NCBI GenBank assembly: GCA_002471825.1
Contig: DKQS01000001.1
Span: 186,001 to 250,000 of the forward strand
Origin: Flavobacteriaceae bacterium UBA7302
GTDB lineage: Bacteria; Bacteroidota; Bacteroidia; Flavobacteriales; Flavobacteriaceae
Length of the DNA stretch: 64,000 bases
Direction of reading: 5' to 3'
Shown piece by piece: positions 28,301 to 35,344 of the stretch. A program made the position numbers and the translations under genes. A model generated the notes under the pieces. It saw nothing but the letters and a program-made list of their open reading frames with translations, searched no databases and had not been told where the DNA came from. Each line of letters starts with the position of its first letter. The first letter of the stretch is position 1.

Positions 28301-28474
28301 GGTGATACGTTTTGAAACTTTAGTGTTTAAATTGTAAACCCAAATGTCTCCTTGGTAAGAAAATGCGAGTTCTGTACCACTCGGACTCAAACTCGGATTT
28401 CGAATCAATGCTGTTTGAGCGATAAGTGTTGAACAGAATAATAATGCGAATAATCGCAGAAATTTTTGCGTCAT
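25316..28474 (-). CDS. Tricorn-like S41 family protease
   Basis: 1052 residues with a signal peptide (MTQKFLRLFALLFCSTLIA). Residues ~20-560 hold WD40/PD40-type propeller repeats (recurring NPSLSPSGTELAF, NPIWSPDGMNLAF, SPDSKYLAYSQED). Then come a linker, a PDZ-like domain (LNVGDVITHVNGEKI) and a C-terminal S41 domain (DGIVIDVRYNGGGWTTDRL). The nucleophile is Ser957 in YSYSNAEIF, with GQPTFGAVISTGGYG downstream. The order propeller, PDZ, S41 is that of tricorn core proteases, which degrade peptides; this one is exported. It stands alone. Confidence 0.87.
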   Translation of the reverse strand: MTQKFLRLFALLFCSTLIAQTALIRNPSLSPSGTELAFSYQGDIWVYNLNTKVSKRITIHEAYERNPIWSPDGMNLAFASNRKGSDNVFMVSKNGGMPEQMTFYPTTDVPYDWTTDNNILFTTSRVMKVPPRDSQTYHVNAKGGTPQRTMTALGSMATVSPDGQFIAYVKGYCRLSREDYTGSAQRDIWVFNTKTGKYIQITDTPKNDHTPQWDKDGNLYFVGAESGRYNIYKQTLTSSGAPEGAPKMLTSQKKNGVVSYSVSDSGMIVYSTLFNLYHLNNSKLTKLKLDLATDYRFESEKTTTTSGSISTFDISPSGKLAALEIQGEIFVKLNNKEKRNTNNVSDHPFRDRNPQFISDKEVLFISDRDGHNEIYVSRSLDTLVGLERSLKIETKKLTSSKEDVYNLLVSPDHKKVAYQVGRGILMVADYKAGKITNAKVFSDSWGAPEGVSWSPDSKYLAYSQEDLNFDSEIFIQSVANPAMKINVSMHPRSDINPIWSPNGKMITFTSNRSGNRGGIDFDVWMVYLQKEDWERSRPDRRDGDYYQNPVKKGKKSKKVAVKIDSDKIYDRLARLTYLSDDEYGGVFSPDSKYIYYSATNPATNRRSFYKVKVEGGRPKEIKGTSNVGGLIQQKGKFYFTSRGRLNELNSKSDRVTALPHSAKYSQDFRAMNDQVFEEGTRVLTMGFYDPNFHGYDWKGLIKKYKPLAMKATTAQDYAFVFNQLLGQLNASHMGYRAGTPERRNSDNVGLLGLEVKNTSKGAEILFVLNNSVADKSKVNLNVGDVITHVNGEKIQSNTNFYSMLKNTRGDEVLLTLSNGKEVVARTTGSLRSLQYQAFVDSRKKLVDKFSKGRLGYIHIQGMNAPSFERFERELKASGYGKDGIVIDVRYNGGGWTTDRLMAVLNVYQHAYTIPRGAAKNLAKENKKFTKNYPFNERAILSVNTKPTVALCNEYSYSNAEIFSHAYKNLGLGKLVGQPTFGAVISTGGYGLSQGYVRMPFRAWYVAKSGKSMENEAPAVPDYLVKNAPGWSDRGEDDQLKKAVDVLLQQLDE

Positions 28475-28565
28475 GTTGTTTGTTTTTGAATTGGCTCCCT
28501 AATTTAAAACTTTATTCGCAGAAAGCCTTAACGGGAAGAGTTCAATTCAATATTAAACAAACAAA

Positions 28566-29336
28566 CTACGCATTACGAATCCCTTTCACAAAGGATGCAA
28601 TACCTTGAATTCCGTTATTTTGAAGGTTTTTGATAAAGGCCGATCCAATAATGGCACCATTGGCATACTCACAAGCTTTTGAAAAAGTAGAATGATTGGA
28701 TATCCCAAAACCAATAATCAATTTACTTTTCAAATTCATGGCTTTGATTCTTTCAAAGTAAGCAATTTGCTGATCCGATATTTCTCCCTTGGCACCTGTA
28801 ATTGCACTGGAAGCTACCATGTAAATGAAACTTTGGGTGTATTCATCAATCTTTCGAATGCGTTCTTCGGAAGTATTTGGTGTAATTAAGAAAACATTGT
28901 TGATTCCGTATGAATCGAACAAAGCTTTATAGTGATTTTCATACTCCACCATTGGTAAATCTGGAAGAATAACAGTGTCAATTCCGCATGCAACCACCTT
29001 TTCACAGAATCTTTTTTCTCCGTATTTCAAAACTTGGTTCAAATAGCCCATCACCACAAGGGGCGTTTTGTTGGAGTCTTTGATGCTCATCAATTGATCA
29101 AAAACAATATCCAAGTTGATTCCGTTTCTCAATGCAATGGTAGAACTATCTTGAATGGTTGGTCCATCTGCCAAAGGATCAGAATATGGAAGTCCGACTT
29201 CGATAAAATCAACTCCTGCTTCCCCTAATTCTTCAATAACTTTTTGGGTGTCGTTTAGCTCTGGAAATCCAGAGGTAAAATAAATGGATAAATTATTTCG
29301 ACCCTTTTGTTCTAAGTGTTTCGCAATAGTGTTCAT
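28566..29336 (-). CDS. trpA: Tryptophan synthase alpha subunit
   Basis: 256 residues. Catalytic Glu in FIEVGLPYSDPLADGPTIQ (the second acid is the Asp of DPLADGP), and the phosphate-binding GFGISNH stretch. The subunit cleaves indole-3-glycerol phosphate to indole, channelled to TrpB. It is the last gene of the operon; its ATG overlaps the trpB stop by one base (TAATG). Confidence 0.93.
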   Translation of the reverse strand: MNTIAKHLEQKGRNNLSIYFTSGFPELNDTQKVIEELGEAGVDFIEVGLPYSDPLADGPTIQDSSTIALRNGINLDIVFDQLMSIKDSNKTPLVVMGYLNQVLKYGEKRFCEKVVACGIDTVILPDLPMVEYENHYKALFDSYGINNVFLITPNTSEERIRKIDEYTQSFIYMVASSAITGAKGEISDQQIAYFERIKAMNLKSKLIIGFGISNHSTFSKACEYANGAIIGSAFIKNLQNNGIQGIASFVKGIRNA

Positions 29337-30520
29337 TAGGCATCCAAGTGTTTGATATAGGTTTCTAAATCTTTATCTCCTCTTCCCGATAAGTTGATCA
29401 CAATTACCTGATCTTCTCGTAGGTCCATTTTCGGTAGCACTGCAAATGCGTGTGCGGTTTCAAGTGCTGGAATGATCCCTTCTACCTTTGTCAATTCAAA
29501 AGCAGCATCCAAAGCTTCCTGATCCGTAGCATTCATAAATTTTGCTCTTTTGCTATCGAAGAGGAATGCATGAAGCGGTCCAACCCCTGGGTAATCCAAT
29601 CCCGCGGAAATTGAATACGGCTCTACAATTTGACCGTACTCATCTTGCATCAAAATCGTTTTACTTCCGTGTATGATTCCCACTTCTCCCAATTGAGAGG
29701 TAGCGGCGCTTTCTCCTGAAGTAACACCTAATCCGGCTGCTTCAACAGCAATCAATTCAACCTCTTCGTTCTCTAAATAATGATAAAAGGCACCGGCGGC
29801 ATTACTTCCACCTCCAACGCAAGCGATGATGGTGTCTGGATTTTCTTTTCCGGTTTTTTCTTTCATTTGCCATTTGATCTCTTCAGAAATGATGGCTTGC
29901 AAACGCGCAACCATATCTGGATGTGGATGCGGTCCAACCACAGAACCAATTAAATAAAAGGTATGCGGATTCTGAATCCAATAACGAATGGCTTCATTCG
30001 TAGCATCTTTCAAGGTTTTACTTCCACTAGTTGCCGGAACAACCTTTGCTCCTAACATTTTCATACGGGCTACGTTAGGTGCTTGACGAACGATATCCTT
30101 TTCACCCATAAAAACGGTACAATCCATTCCCATCAGCGCACAAACGGTTGCCGTTGCCACTCCGTGTTGGCCTGCACCTGTTTCTGCAATGATCTGAGTT
30201 TTACCAAGTTTTTGAGCGATTAAAATCTGACCAATGGTATTGTTGATTTTGTGAGCTCCTGTATGAACCAAGTCCTCTCTTTTTAAATAAATGTGAGCTT
30301 TGTATTTCTCAGAAAGACGCGTGGCATAATACAACGGACTTGGTCGACCAACATAGTCTTTTAAGAGTCCTCTGTACTCTTTCTGGAACTCTTCAGATTC
30401 GATAATTTGGATGTAATTATCTTCAATTTCTTTTACATTTGGATAAAGCAATTCCGGAATATACGCTCCTCCGAATTCGCCAAAATATCCGTTCTCATCA
30501 GGTTGAAACTTTGTTTTCAT
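29336..30520 (-). CDS. trpB: Tryptophan synthase beta subunit
   Basis: 394 residues. PLP-binding lysine in HTGAHKINN, phosphate-binding CVGGGSNAAGAF, and the terminal NLSGRGDKD. It joins indole and serine to make tryptophan in the alpha2-beta2 complex. It overlaps trpF by four bases (ATGA) and trpA by one. Confidence 0.95.
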   Translation of the reverse strand: MKTKFQPDENGYFGEFGGAYIPELLYPNVKEIEDNYIQIIESEEFQKEYRGLLKDYVGRPSPLYYATRLSEKYKAHIYLKREDLVHTGAHKINNTIGQILIAQKLGKTQIIAETGAGQHGVATATVCALMGMDCTVFMGEKDIVRQAPNVARMKMLGAKVVPATSGSKTLKDATNEAIRYWIQNPHTFYLIGSVVGPHPHPDMVARLQAIISEEIKWQMKEKTGKENPDTIIACVGGGSNAAGAFYHYLENEEVELIAVEAAGLGVTSGESAATSQLGEVGIIHGSKTILMQDEYGQIVEPYSISAGLDYPGVGPLHAFLFDSKRAKFMNATDQEALDAAFELTKVEGIIPALETAHAFAVLPKMDLREDQVIVINLSGRGDKDLETYIKHLDA

Positions 30521-31140
30521 AATGCTACTAAATTAGTTTTGAAGCGCTGCACGTCTTCCATATTTTTTAAACCAGGTTCAATTTCAAATTTGCTATTCAC
30601 ATCAACAGCATAAATAGGCAAACCTGTAGTTTGTATCTTTCTAATCTCTTCAATATCCTCAAGTCCGATTCCGCCACTTAAAAAAATAGGTGTTTGGTAA
30701 GGATAGTCTTTTAAAACCATCCAATCGAACTTCACTCCATTGCCTCCCCGTTCTTTTCCTTTGGTGTCAAACAAGAAATAATCTACAACGGATTGATAGT
30801 CTTCCAAAGCAGAGAAATCAAACGAATCTTTGATACCAAATACCTTGATGATCTCCACATCCTCATTTTTTGATTTCAATTCCTTTACATATGAAACCGA
30901 CTCATCACCATGTAATTGAACGGCCTGTAATTGATGCTCTTCAATTAGGCTGTTTACCTTATCAATCGACTCATTCACAAAGACTCCGGTTTTCTTTATG
31001 TCATTTGAAAGTGCAGGAATTTCTCCCTCAAAATTTCTTTTTGATTTGGAATAGAAGATAAACCCCAAATAATCAGGATTCAAGTCGGCAATTGCTCGAA
31101 TGTTCTCTTCATATTTCATTCCGCATACTTTCAGTTTCAT
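30517..31140 (-). CDS. trpF: Phosphoribosylanthranilate isomerase
   Basis: 207 residues of a single TIM barrel. LKVCGMKYEENI at the start supplies the catalytic Cys, VQLHGDE and LSGGIGLEDI the phosphate site, and AVDVNSKFE the catalytic Asp. It catalyses the Amadori rearrangement in tryptophan synthesis. It is separate from trpC, and 121 bases of repeat sequence separate its start from the end of trpC. It overlaps trpB by 4 bases. Confidence 0.92.
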   Translation of the reverse strand: MKLKVCGMKYEENIRAIADLNPDYLGFIFYSKSKRNFEGEIPALSNDIKKTGVFVNESIDKVNSLIEEHQLQAVQLHGDESVSYVKELKSKNEDVEIIKVFGIKDSFDFSALEDYQSVVDYFLFDTKGKERGGNGVKFDWMVLKDYPYQTPIFLSGGIGLEDIEEIRKIQTTGLPIYAVDVNSKFEIEPGLKNMEDVQRFKTNLVAL

Positions 31141-31156
31141 AAACTAAGTTTTTTGT

Positions 31157-31258
31157 TGTCACTTCGAGTGATTTTCGACTTTAGGAGAAAATTGTATCGA
31201 GAAGTTATTTTGTTCTCGATACAAATTTTTCGTTCCTCAAAATTCACTCGAACTGACA
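31157..31258. repeat. Nested palindromic repeat in the trpC-trpF gap
   Basis: Outer arms at 31157-31171 (TGTCACTTCGAGTGA) and 31244-31258 (TCACTCGAACTGACA) are inverted with one mismatch. Inner arms TTGTATCGAGAA (31192-31203) and TTCTCGATACAA (31213-31224) pair perfectly. The ~102-base unit fills the only gap in an operon otherwise joined by overlaps or 1-base gaps. It looks like a dispersed interspersed repeat or non-autonomous element. In the mRNA it would fold into one long hairpin; the T-run after the inner stem on the coding side is short. Confidence 0.8.
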
Positions 31259-31261
31259 TAA

Positions 31262-32050
31262 CTATCCGATTTGATTGATAAATTCTTGACAAGCTTCACC
31301 AGGATTTTCTGCCTTCATAAAGTTTTCGCCAATTAAAAATCCTTGGAATCCGTATTCCTTCAATCCAGTGATGATTCTAGGATCTGAAATTCCGCTTTCT
31401 GAAACCTTGATACTCGTATCAGGAATTTGATTGGCCAATTTGATGGAATGCTCCAAATCAACCTCAAAGGTCTTCAGATTTCTATTGTTAATTCCGATGA
31501 TCTTATTGTCTAGGTCAGATATTTTATCCAAATCCTCCTGGGAGTGTACCTCGTACAAGACATCCATACCTAAATCGGCAGCCAAATTGCCATAATTCTT
31601 CAGTTCTTTTGAGGTCAAACAGGTAGCTATCAGTAAAATTACATCAGCACCAATGGCCTTGGCTTCCACAATTTGAAATCCGTCTATCACAAAATCTTTT
31701 CGCAATATGGGTTTGTACTGATTGATGGTTTTGGCCTCCAATAAATCAGCGATGCTACCCCCAAAAAATGATGTATCGGTTAGAATGCTTTGGGCAGCCA
31801 CATTGGCATCTAAATACCCTTGGGTAACCTCAGTTACCGAAACCTTATCATTGATAATTCCTTTGGATGGAGACTGCCTTTTAAACTCAGCGATGATTCC
31901 CGTTGATCCAACTTCCAAAAGGGATTTTTTCAAAGAAATCGGAGTTCTTTTAAACTTCGGGCTTTCCACTAACTTTTGCAAAGAAACCTCCTTTTTAATC
32001 TTGGCAACTTCTTTCTTTTTAAATGCTATGATTTTTTCTAGTATCGTCAT
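31262..32050 (-). CDS. trpC: Indole-3-glycerol-phosphate synthase
   Basis: 262 residues. AEFKRQSPSKGII gives the catalytic and phosphate-binding part, ILRKDFVIDGFQI the second lysine region, IGINNRNLKTFEVD and VSESGI the later barrel strands. It closes the ring of CdRP to indole-3-glycerol phosphate. It begins 1 base after trpD ends, and its 3' side is followed by the palindromic repeat before trpF. Confidence 0.93.
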   Translation of the reverse strand: MTILEKIIAFKKKEVAKIKKEVSLQKLVESPKFKRTPISLKKSLLEVGSTGIIAEFKRQSPSKGIINDKVSVTEVTQGYLDANVAAQSILTDTSFFGGSIADLLEAKTINQYKPILRKDFVIDGFQIVEAKAIGADVILLIATCLTSKELKNYGNLAADLGMDVLYEVHSQEDLDKISDLDNKIIGINNRNLKTFEVDLEHSIKLANQIPDTSIKVSESGISDPRIITGLKEYGFQGFLIGENFMKAENPGEACQEFINQIG

Positions 32051-32051
32051 T

Positions 32052-33041
32052 TTAAAGGGTAACTAATTTTTGTAAACACTGTTTTGCTTTTCCGTCCAAT
32101 AGCGATTTTTTCGCTTCTTCAAAAGCAACGCCGAATTCCTTACTTTCATCGAGAATAGTCAAAGCAAAAGCAGCATTGGTTAACACCACATTGTTCTGTG
32201 CTTCTGTTCCATCTCCATTCAAAATGGTTTCAAAAATGGCTGCAGCCTCTTGAACATTTTTTCCACCTAAAATGTCTGTTCCATTCACCCGATTCAATCC
32301 CAAATCAGAAGGATTGATCAATGATTCTCCACTTCTCGCGTACATTTTAAAAGGACCGGTCAAAGATATCTCATCATATCCATCCAGCGCATGAATAATT
32401 GCATAATTATCTCCTTCTTCTTGTAGGATGTAATTGTACAAACGGGCCACCTCTAAATTGAAAGTTCCCAACATATGATTCTTCGGGGAACTCGGATTCA
32501 CCAATGGACCCAACATATTGAAAAAGGTTTTCAAAGCCAAGGCTTTCCGGGTCGGACCTACAGCCTTCATTGCAGGATGAAATTTTGGGGCATGAAGGAA
32601 ACAAATATTGGCTTGATCTACCTGTTTTTTCAATCGATCTGCATCATTGGTAAACTCATAACCGAAACTTTCCAGCATGTCTGAAGATCCGGATTGTGAC
32701 GAAACCGAATAATTACCATGTTTCGTGACCTTGTTGCCGGTTCCAGCCACAACAAATGAGGTGAGGGTAGAAATATTAAAGGTATCCTTACCGTCTCCAC
32801 CCGTTCCCACAATATCAATCGCATTGAATTCTGATAAATCAATTTTAATGGCCAATTCTTTGAGTGCTTCCCTAAAACCAGCCAGCTCATCCACAGTGAT
32901 AGGACGCATCATGAATACGGTCATGAAGGAAGCTAAATGGGCATCATTGTATTTTTCTGCTGCAATATCAATGAGAATTTGCCTCGCCTCTGCCTTAGTC
33001 AAGCGTTTCTGTTGGTATAATTCGTTTAAGATTGACTTCAT
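32052..33041 (-). CDS. trpD: Anthranilate phosphoribosyltransferase
   Basis: 329 residues. The PRPP-binding motif GTGGDGKDTFNIST near residue 80, KHGNYSVSSQSGSSDMLE, and the HAPKFHPAMKAVGPTRKALALKTFFNMLGPLVNP stretch are all of the TrpD family. It transfers the phosphoribosyl group to anthranilate. It overlaps trpG by 4 bases and is 1 base from trpC. Confidence 0.93.
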   Translation of the reverse strand: MKSILNELYQQKRLTKAEARQILIDIAAEKYNDAHLASFMTVFMMRPITVDELAGFREALKELAIKIDLSEFNAIDIVGTGGDGKDTFNISTLTSFVVAGTGNKVTKHGNYSVSSQSGSSDMLESFGYEFTNDADRLKKQVDQANICFLHAPKFHPAMKAVGPTRKALALKTFFNMLGPLVNPSSPKNHMLGTFNLEVARLYNYILQEEGDNYAIIHALDGYDEISLTGPFKMYARSGESLINPSDLGLNRVNGTDILGGKNVQEAAAIFETILNGDGTEAQNNVVLTNAAFALTILDESKEFGVAFEEAKKSLLDGKAKQCLQKLVTL

Positions 33042-33613
33042 TTTTTATGCGCTTCAATAAAATTAATTAGAATCTGCTCACCGACATCCGTCAGAATTGA
33101 TTCTGGATGAAACTGAACTCCGTATATAGGGAAACTTATATGTTCTAAAGCCTGAATGTTATTCTCTTCATCAATGGCGGTAATTTTCAACACATTCGGA
33201 AAGTTTTCCCTTGAAGCAATCCAAGAATGATAGCGTGCGGCTTGAAATTTCTCTGGAATGTTTTGAAAAATCACTGAACCTTCGGTAACAGTCATTTCAG
33301 TAGCCACCCCATGATAGACATCATTTAGGTTGATAATCTTTCCGCCAAAGACTTCCGTAATAGCCTGCAACCCAAGACAAACACCAAAAATGGGTTTTTT
33401 GCCTGCGTAGGTCCGAATGGTCTCTTTTAAGATTCCTGCCTCCTCTGGAATACCAGGACCAGGAGACAATACAATCATGTCGTACTGATCAATATCTTCA
33501 ACAGTTATCTCATCATTTCGATAAACAGCTGGATATTTGCCCGTTATTTTTTCAATCATGTGCACCAAATTATAGGTGAACGAATCGTAGTTATCTAATA
33601 CTAAAATTTCCAT
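33038..33613 (-). CDS. trpG: Anthranilate synthase glutamine amidotransferase component
   Basis: 191 residues, class I amidotransferase. The nucleophile Cys is in GVCLGLQA, and QFHPESILT supplies the His and Glu of the triad. The N-terminal ILVLDNYDSFTYNLV is typical for TrpG/PabA. It delivers ammonia to TrpE. It is separate from TrpE (not fused), 1 base downstream, and overlaps trpD by 4. Confidence 0.93.
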   Translation of the reverse strand: MEILVLDNYDSFTYNLVHMIEKITGKYPAVYRNDEITVEDIDQYDMIVLSPGPGIPEEAGILKETIRTYAGKKPIFGVCLGLQAITEVFGGKIINLNDVYHGVATEMTVTEGSVIFQNIPEKFQAARYHSWIASRENFPNVLKITAIDEENNIQALEHISFPIYGVQFHPESILTDVGEQILINFIEAHKK

Positions 33614-33614
33614 A

Positions 33615-35003
33615 TCAAATATTTTCTGCTAGAATAAGGGCTTTCTTCAAAGCTGCTAATTTATTATTTACCTCTTGTAATTCTTTTTCCTCATCCGAAT
33701 GAATTACGATTCCCGCTCCAGCCTGCGAATACAAAACATTGTTTTTGCTCACAAAAGACCGAATGGCAATGGCCAAATTAACGTCCCCGAACAATCCAAT
33801 GATTCCAACAGCACCTCCATAAAAACCTCTGGTCTGATTTTCATACTGATCAATCAACTGCATGGCTTTATATTTTGGAGCTCCACTCAAAGTACCAGCT
33901 GGGAAGGTATCACTTACAATCTCAACGGGATTTCCTTTCAACTCTCCTGAAACCGTCGATACCAAATGAATCACGTGACTGAAATATTGAACTTCTTTAA
34001 AAACATCCACATTCACATTGCTCGAATGTTTGCTCAAATCGTTTCGTGCCAAATCAACCAGCATCACATGCTCGGCTGTTTCTTTGCGGTCTTCCGATAA
34101 TTTCTTCCCGAGCTGAATGTCTTGTGCCATATCTCCAGTTCTGCGGAAGGTACCTGCAATCGGATTGATGATGGCTTTCTTGTTATGAATCTTGATTTGT
34201 GCTTCGGGTGAAGATCCCATTAATTTGAAAGATCCGTAGTCGAAGTAAAACAAATAAGGCGAGGGATTAATAGAACGCAAAGCTCGATACACATTGAATT
34301 CATCACCCTTATACTTCTGTTGAAATTGACGCGATAAGACCAATTGAAAAACATCACCTCTTTTACAATGTGCCTTCGCCTTGGTTACATTATCTCTAAA
34401 ATATTGGTCCGTTATATTGGAAGTTTCGGCTCCTATTAATTCGAAATCTTGCGTATTGAATACCTGGGCATCAATAATGTTTTCAATCTCATCAATTCTT
34501 GAAGTCTCATCTTCCCTTACATTTTCTAAAATGGTCAACTCATCGTTAAAATGATTGATGGCAATAATGAATCGATAAAAACTGTAATGCATTAACGGTA
34601 TGGCCGAAGGGGCATCTGTATTGTTAAGCTCGATACTTTCAAAATATTGAACCGAGTCATAGGTAGTATATCCGTACAATCCATTGAAGGACTTGAACTC
34701 ATCTTTACAATCTACCTCGATGAATTTGCTGTAGGATTCAAAAAGAGAGTTGAAGTTTCTTCCAATAGTTTCCTCTTGCTGAATTTGCTGGTCAGACTCA
34801 AGAATCAACTTGTGATCTTTGGTGTAAATAGATACCAATGGTTCAAAAGCAATGAAAGAGAAACTCTCTTCTTTTGAATGGTAATCGGAACTTTCCAAGA
34901 GTAGCGGATTCGGATACCGATCTCTCAGTCTTAAATAAAGACCAACAGGTGTGATGGTGTCTGAAAGACGGTTCTTGAATACAGTTTTGAATTTGATACT
35001 CAT
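33615..35003 (-). CDS. trpE: Anthranilate synthase component I
   Basis: 462 residues from the ATG at 35003. Longer starts upstream (to 35069) would have to be translated through the attenuator hairpin and are rejected. LLLESSDYHS carries the LLES-type feedback tryptophan-binding motif, so feedback inhibition is likely. The chorismate-binding part has FQLVLSRQFQQ, YLFYFDYG, IINPIAGTFRRTGD, VDLARNDLSKHS and TFPAGTLSGAPKYKAM. It makes anthranilate from chorismate. First gene of the operon, immediately after a leader-peptide attenuator. Confidence 0.93.
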   Translation of the reverse strand: MSIKFKTVFKNRLSDTITPVGLYLRLRDRYPNPLLLESSDYHSKEESFSFIAFEPLVSIYTKDHKLILESDQQIQQEETIGRNFNSLFESYSKFIEVDCKDEFKSFNGLYGYTTYDSVQYFESIELNNTDAPSAIPLMHYSFYRFIIAINHFNDELTILENVREDETSRIDEIENIIDAQVFNTQDFELIGAETSNITDQYFRDNVTKAKAHCKRGDVFQLVLSRQFQQKYKGDEFNVYRALRSINPSPYLFYFDYGSFKLMGSSPEAQIKIHNKKAIINPIAGTFRRTGDMAQDIQLGKKLSEDRKETAEHVMLVDLARNDLSKHSSNVNVDVFKEVQYFSHVIHLVSTVSGELKGNPVEIVSDTFPAGTLSGAPKYKAMQLIDQYENQTRGFYGGAVGIIGLFGDVNLAIAIRSFVSKNNVLYSQAGAGIVIHSDEEKELQEVNNKLAALKKALILAENI

Positions 35004-35015
35004 AAATAATGACAT

Positions 35016-35042
35016 AAAAAAAGGCTTATCGTGAGATAAGCC
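35016..35042 (-). terminator. trp attenuator terminator
   Basis: Read on the minus strand, GGCTTATC and GATAAGCC form an 8-bp stem with a 4-base loop, directly followed by seven Ts (35016-35022). It lies 12 bases before the trpE start and after the leader peptide. A second small hairpin (CTTAAC/GTTAAG, 35069-35084) overlaps the leader stop and could be the pause or 1:2 structure. Confidence 0.88.
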
Positions 35043-35075
35043 CTGAATATTGTATAATGGTTTCCTCACTTAACA

Positions 35076-35120
35076 CTAGTTAAGAAAAGTCCACCACCAA
35101 GAATTATTTCTACTTTTCAT
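35076..35120 (-). CDS. trpL: trp operon leader peptide
   Basis: A 14-codon frame ending in TAG encodes MKSRNNSWWWTFLN. Three consecutive Trp codons just before a stop, followed by an intrinsic terminator and then trpE, is the architecture of classical tryptophan attenuation. When charged tRNA-Trp is scarce, a ribosome stalled at the Trp codons should favour an alternative structure; a short GTGAG/CTCAC pairing (35065-35069 with 35031-35035) is the only antiterminator I find, and it is weak. Confidence 0.88.
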   Translation of the reverse strand: MKSRNNSWWWTFLN

Positions 35121-35127
35121 TTGCAAG

Positions 35128-35158
35128 CAAAGTTAGAAAGTGAAATTAATTTTCACAA
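35128..35158 (-). promoter_or_regulatory. Promoter of the trp operon
   Basis: On the minus strand, TTG (35156-35158), a 20-base spacer and TAACTTTG (35128-35135) match the Bacteroidota consensus TTG-N17-23-TAnnTTTG. The leader-peptide ATG at 35120 starts 7 bases after the -7 box, so transcription starts at or just before the leader ATG and the leader is nearly without 5' UTR. The 35159-35344 stretch toward asnB is AT-rich with no further feature I can support. Confidence 0.78.
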
Positions 35159-35344
35159 ACTTCAGCTATAGTTTTTTCAAAAGAATATTATCCATAATAA
35201 CATATTTGAAAAAAATCAATAGATAAATTTATATTTTATATCAAAAACAAACTTTTAAGTTATTTATTATAACTAATTACTGATTTTACATTTTTAATCA
35301 TAACAAAACTTCTGTTTTTTGAACCAGAAATTAAAAATAAAATT

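Noticed and set aside
35003..35069. N-terminal extension of trpE by 22 residues
   Set aside because: The extension would be translated through the attenuator hairpin and T-run. The ATG at 35003 begins with conserved TrpE sequence and lies directly after the terminator.
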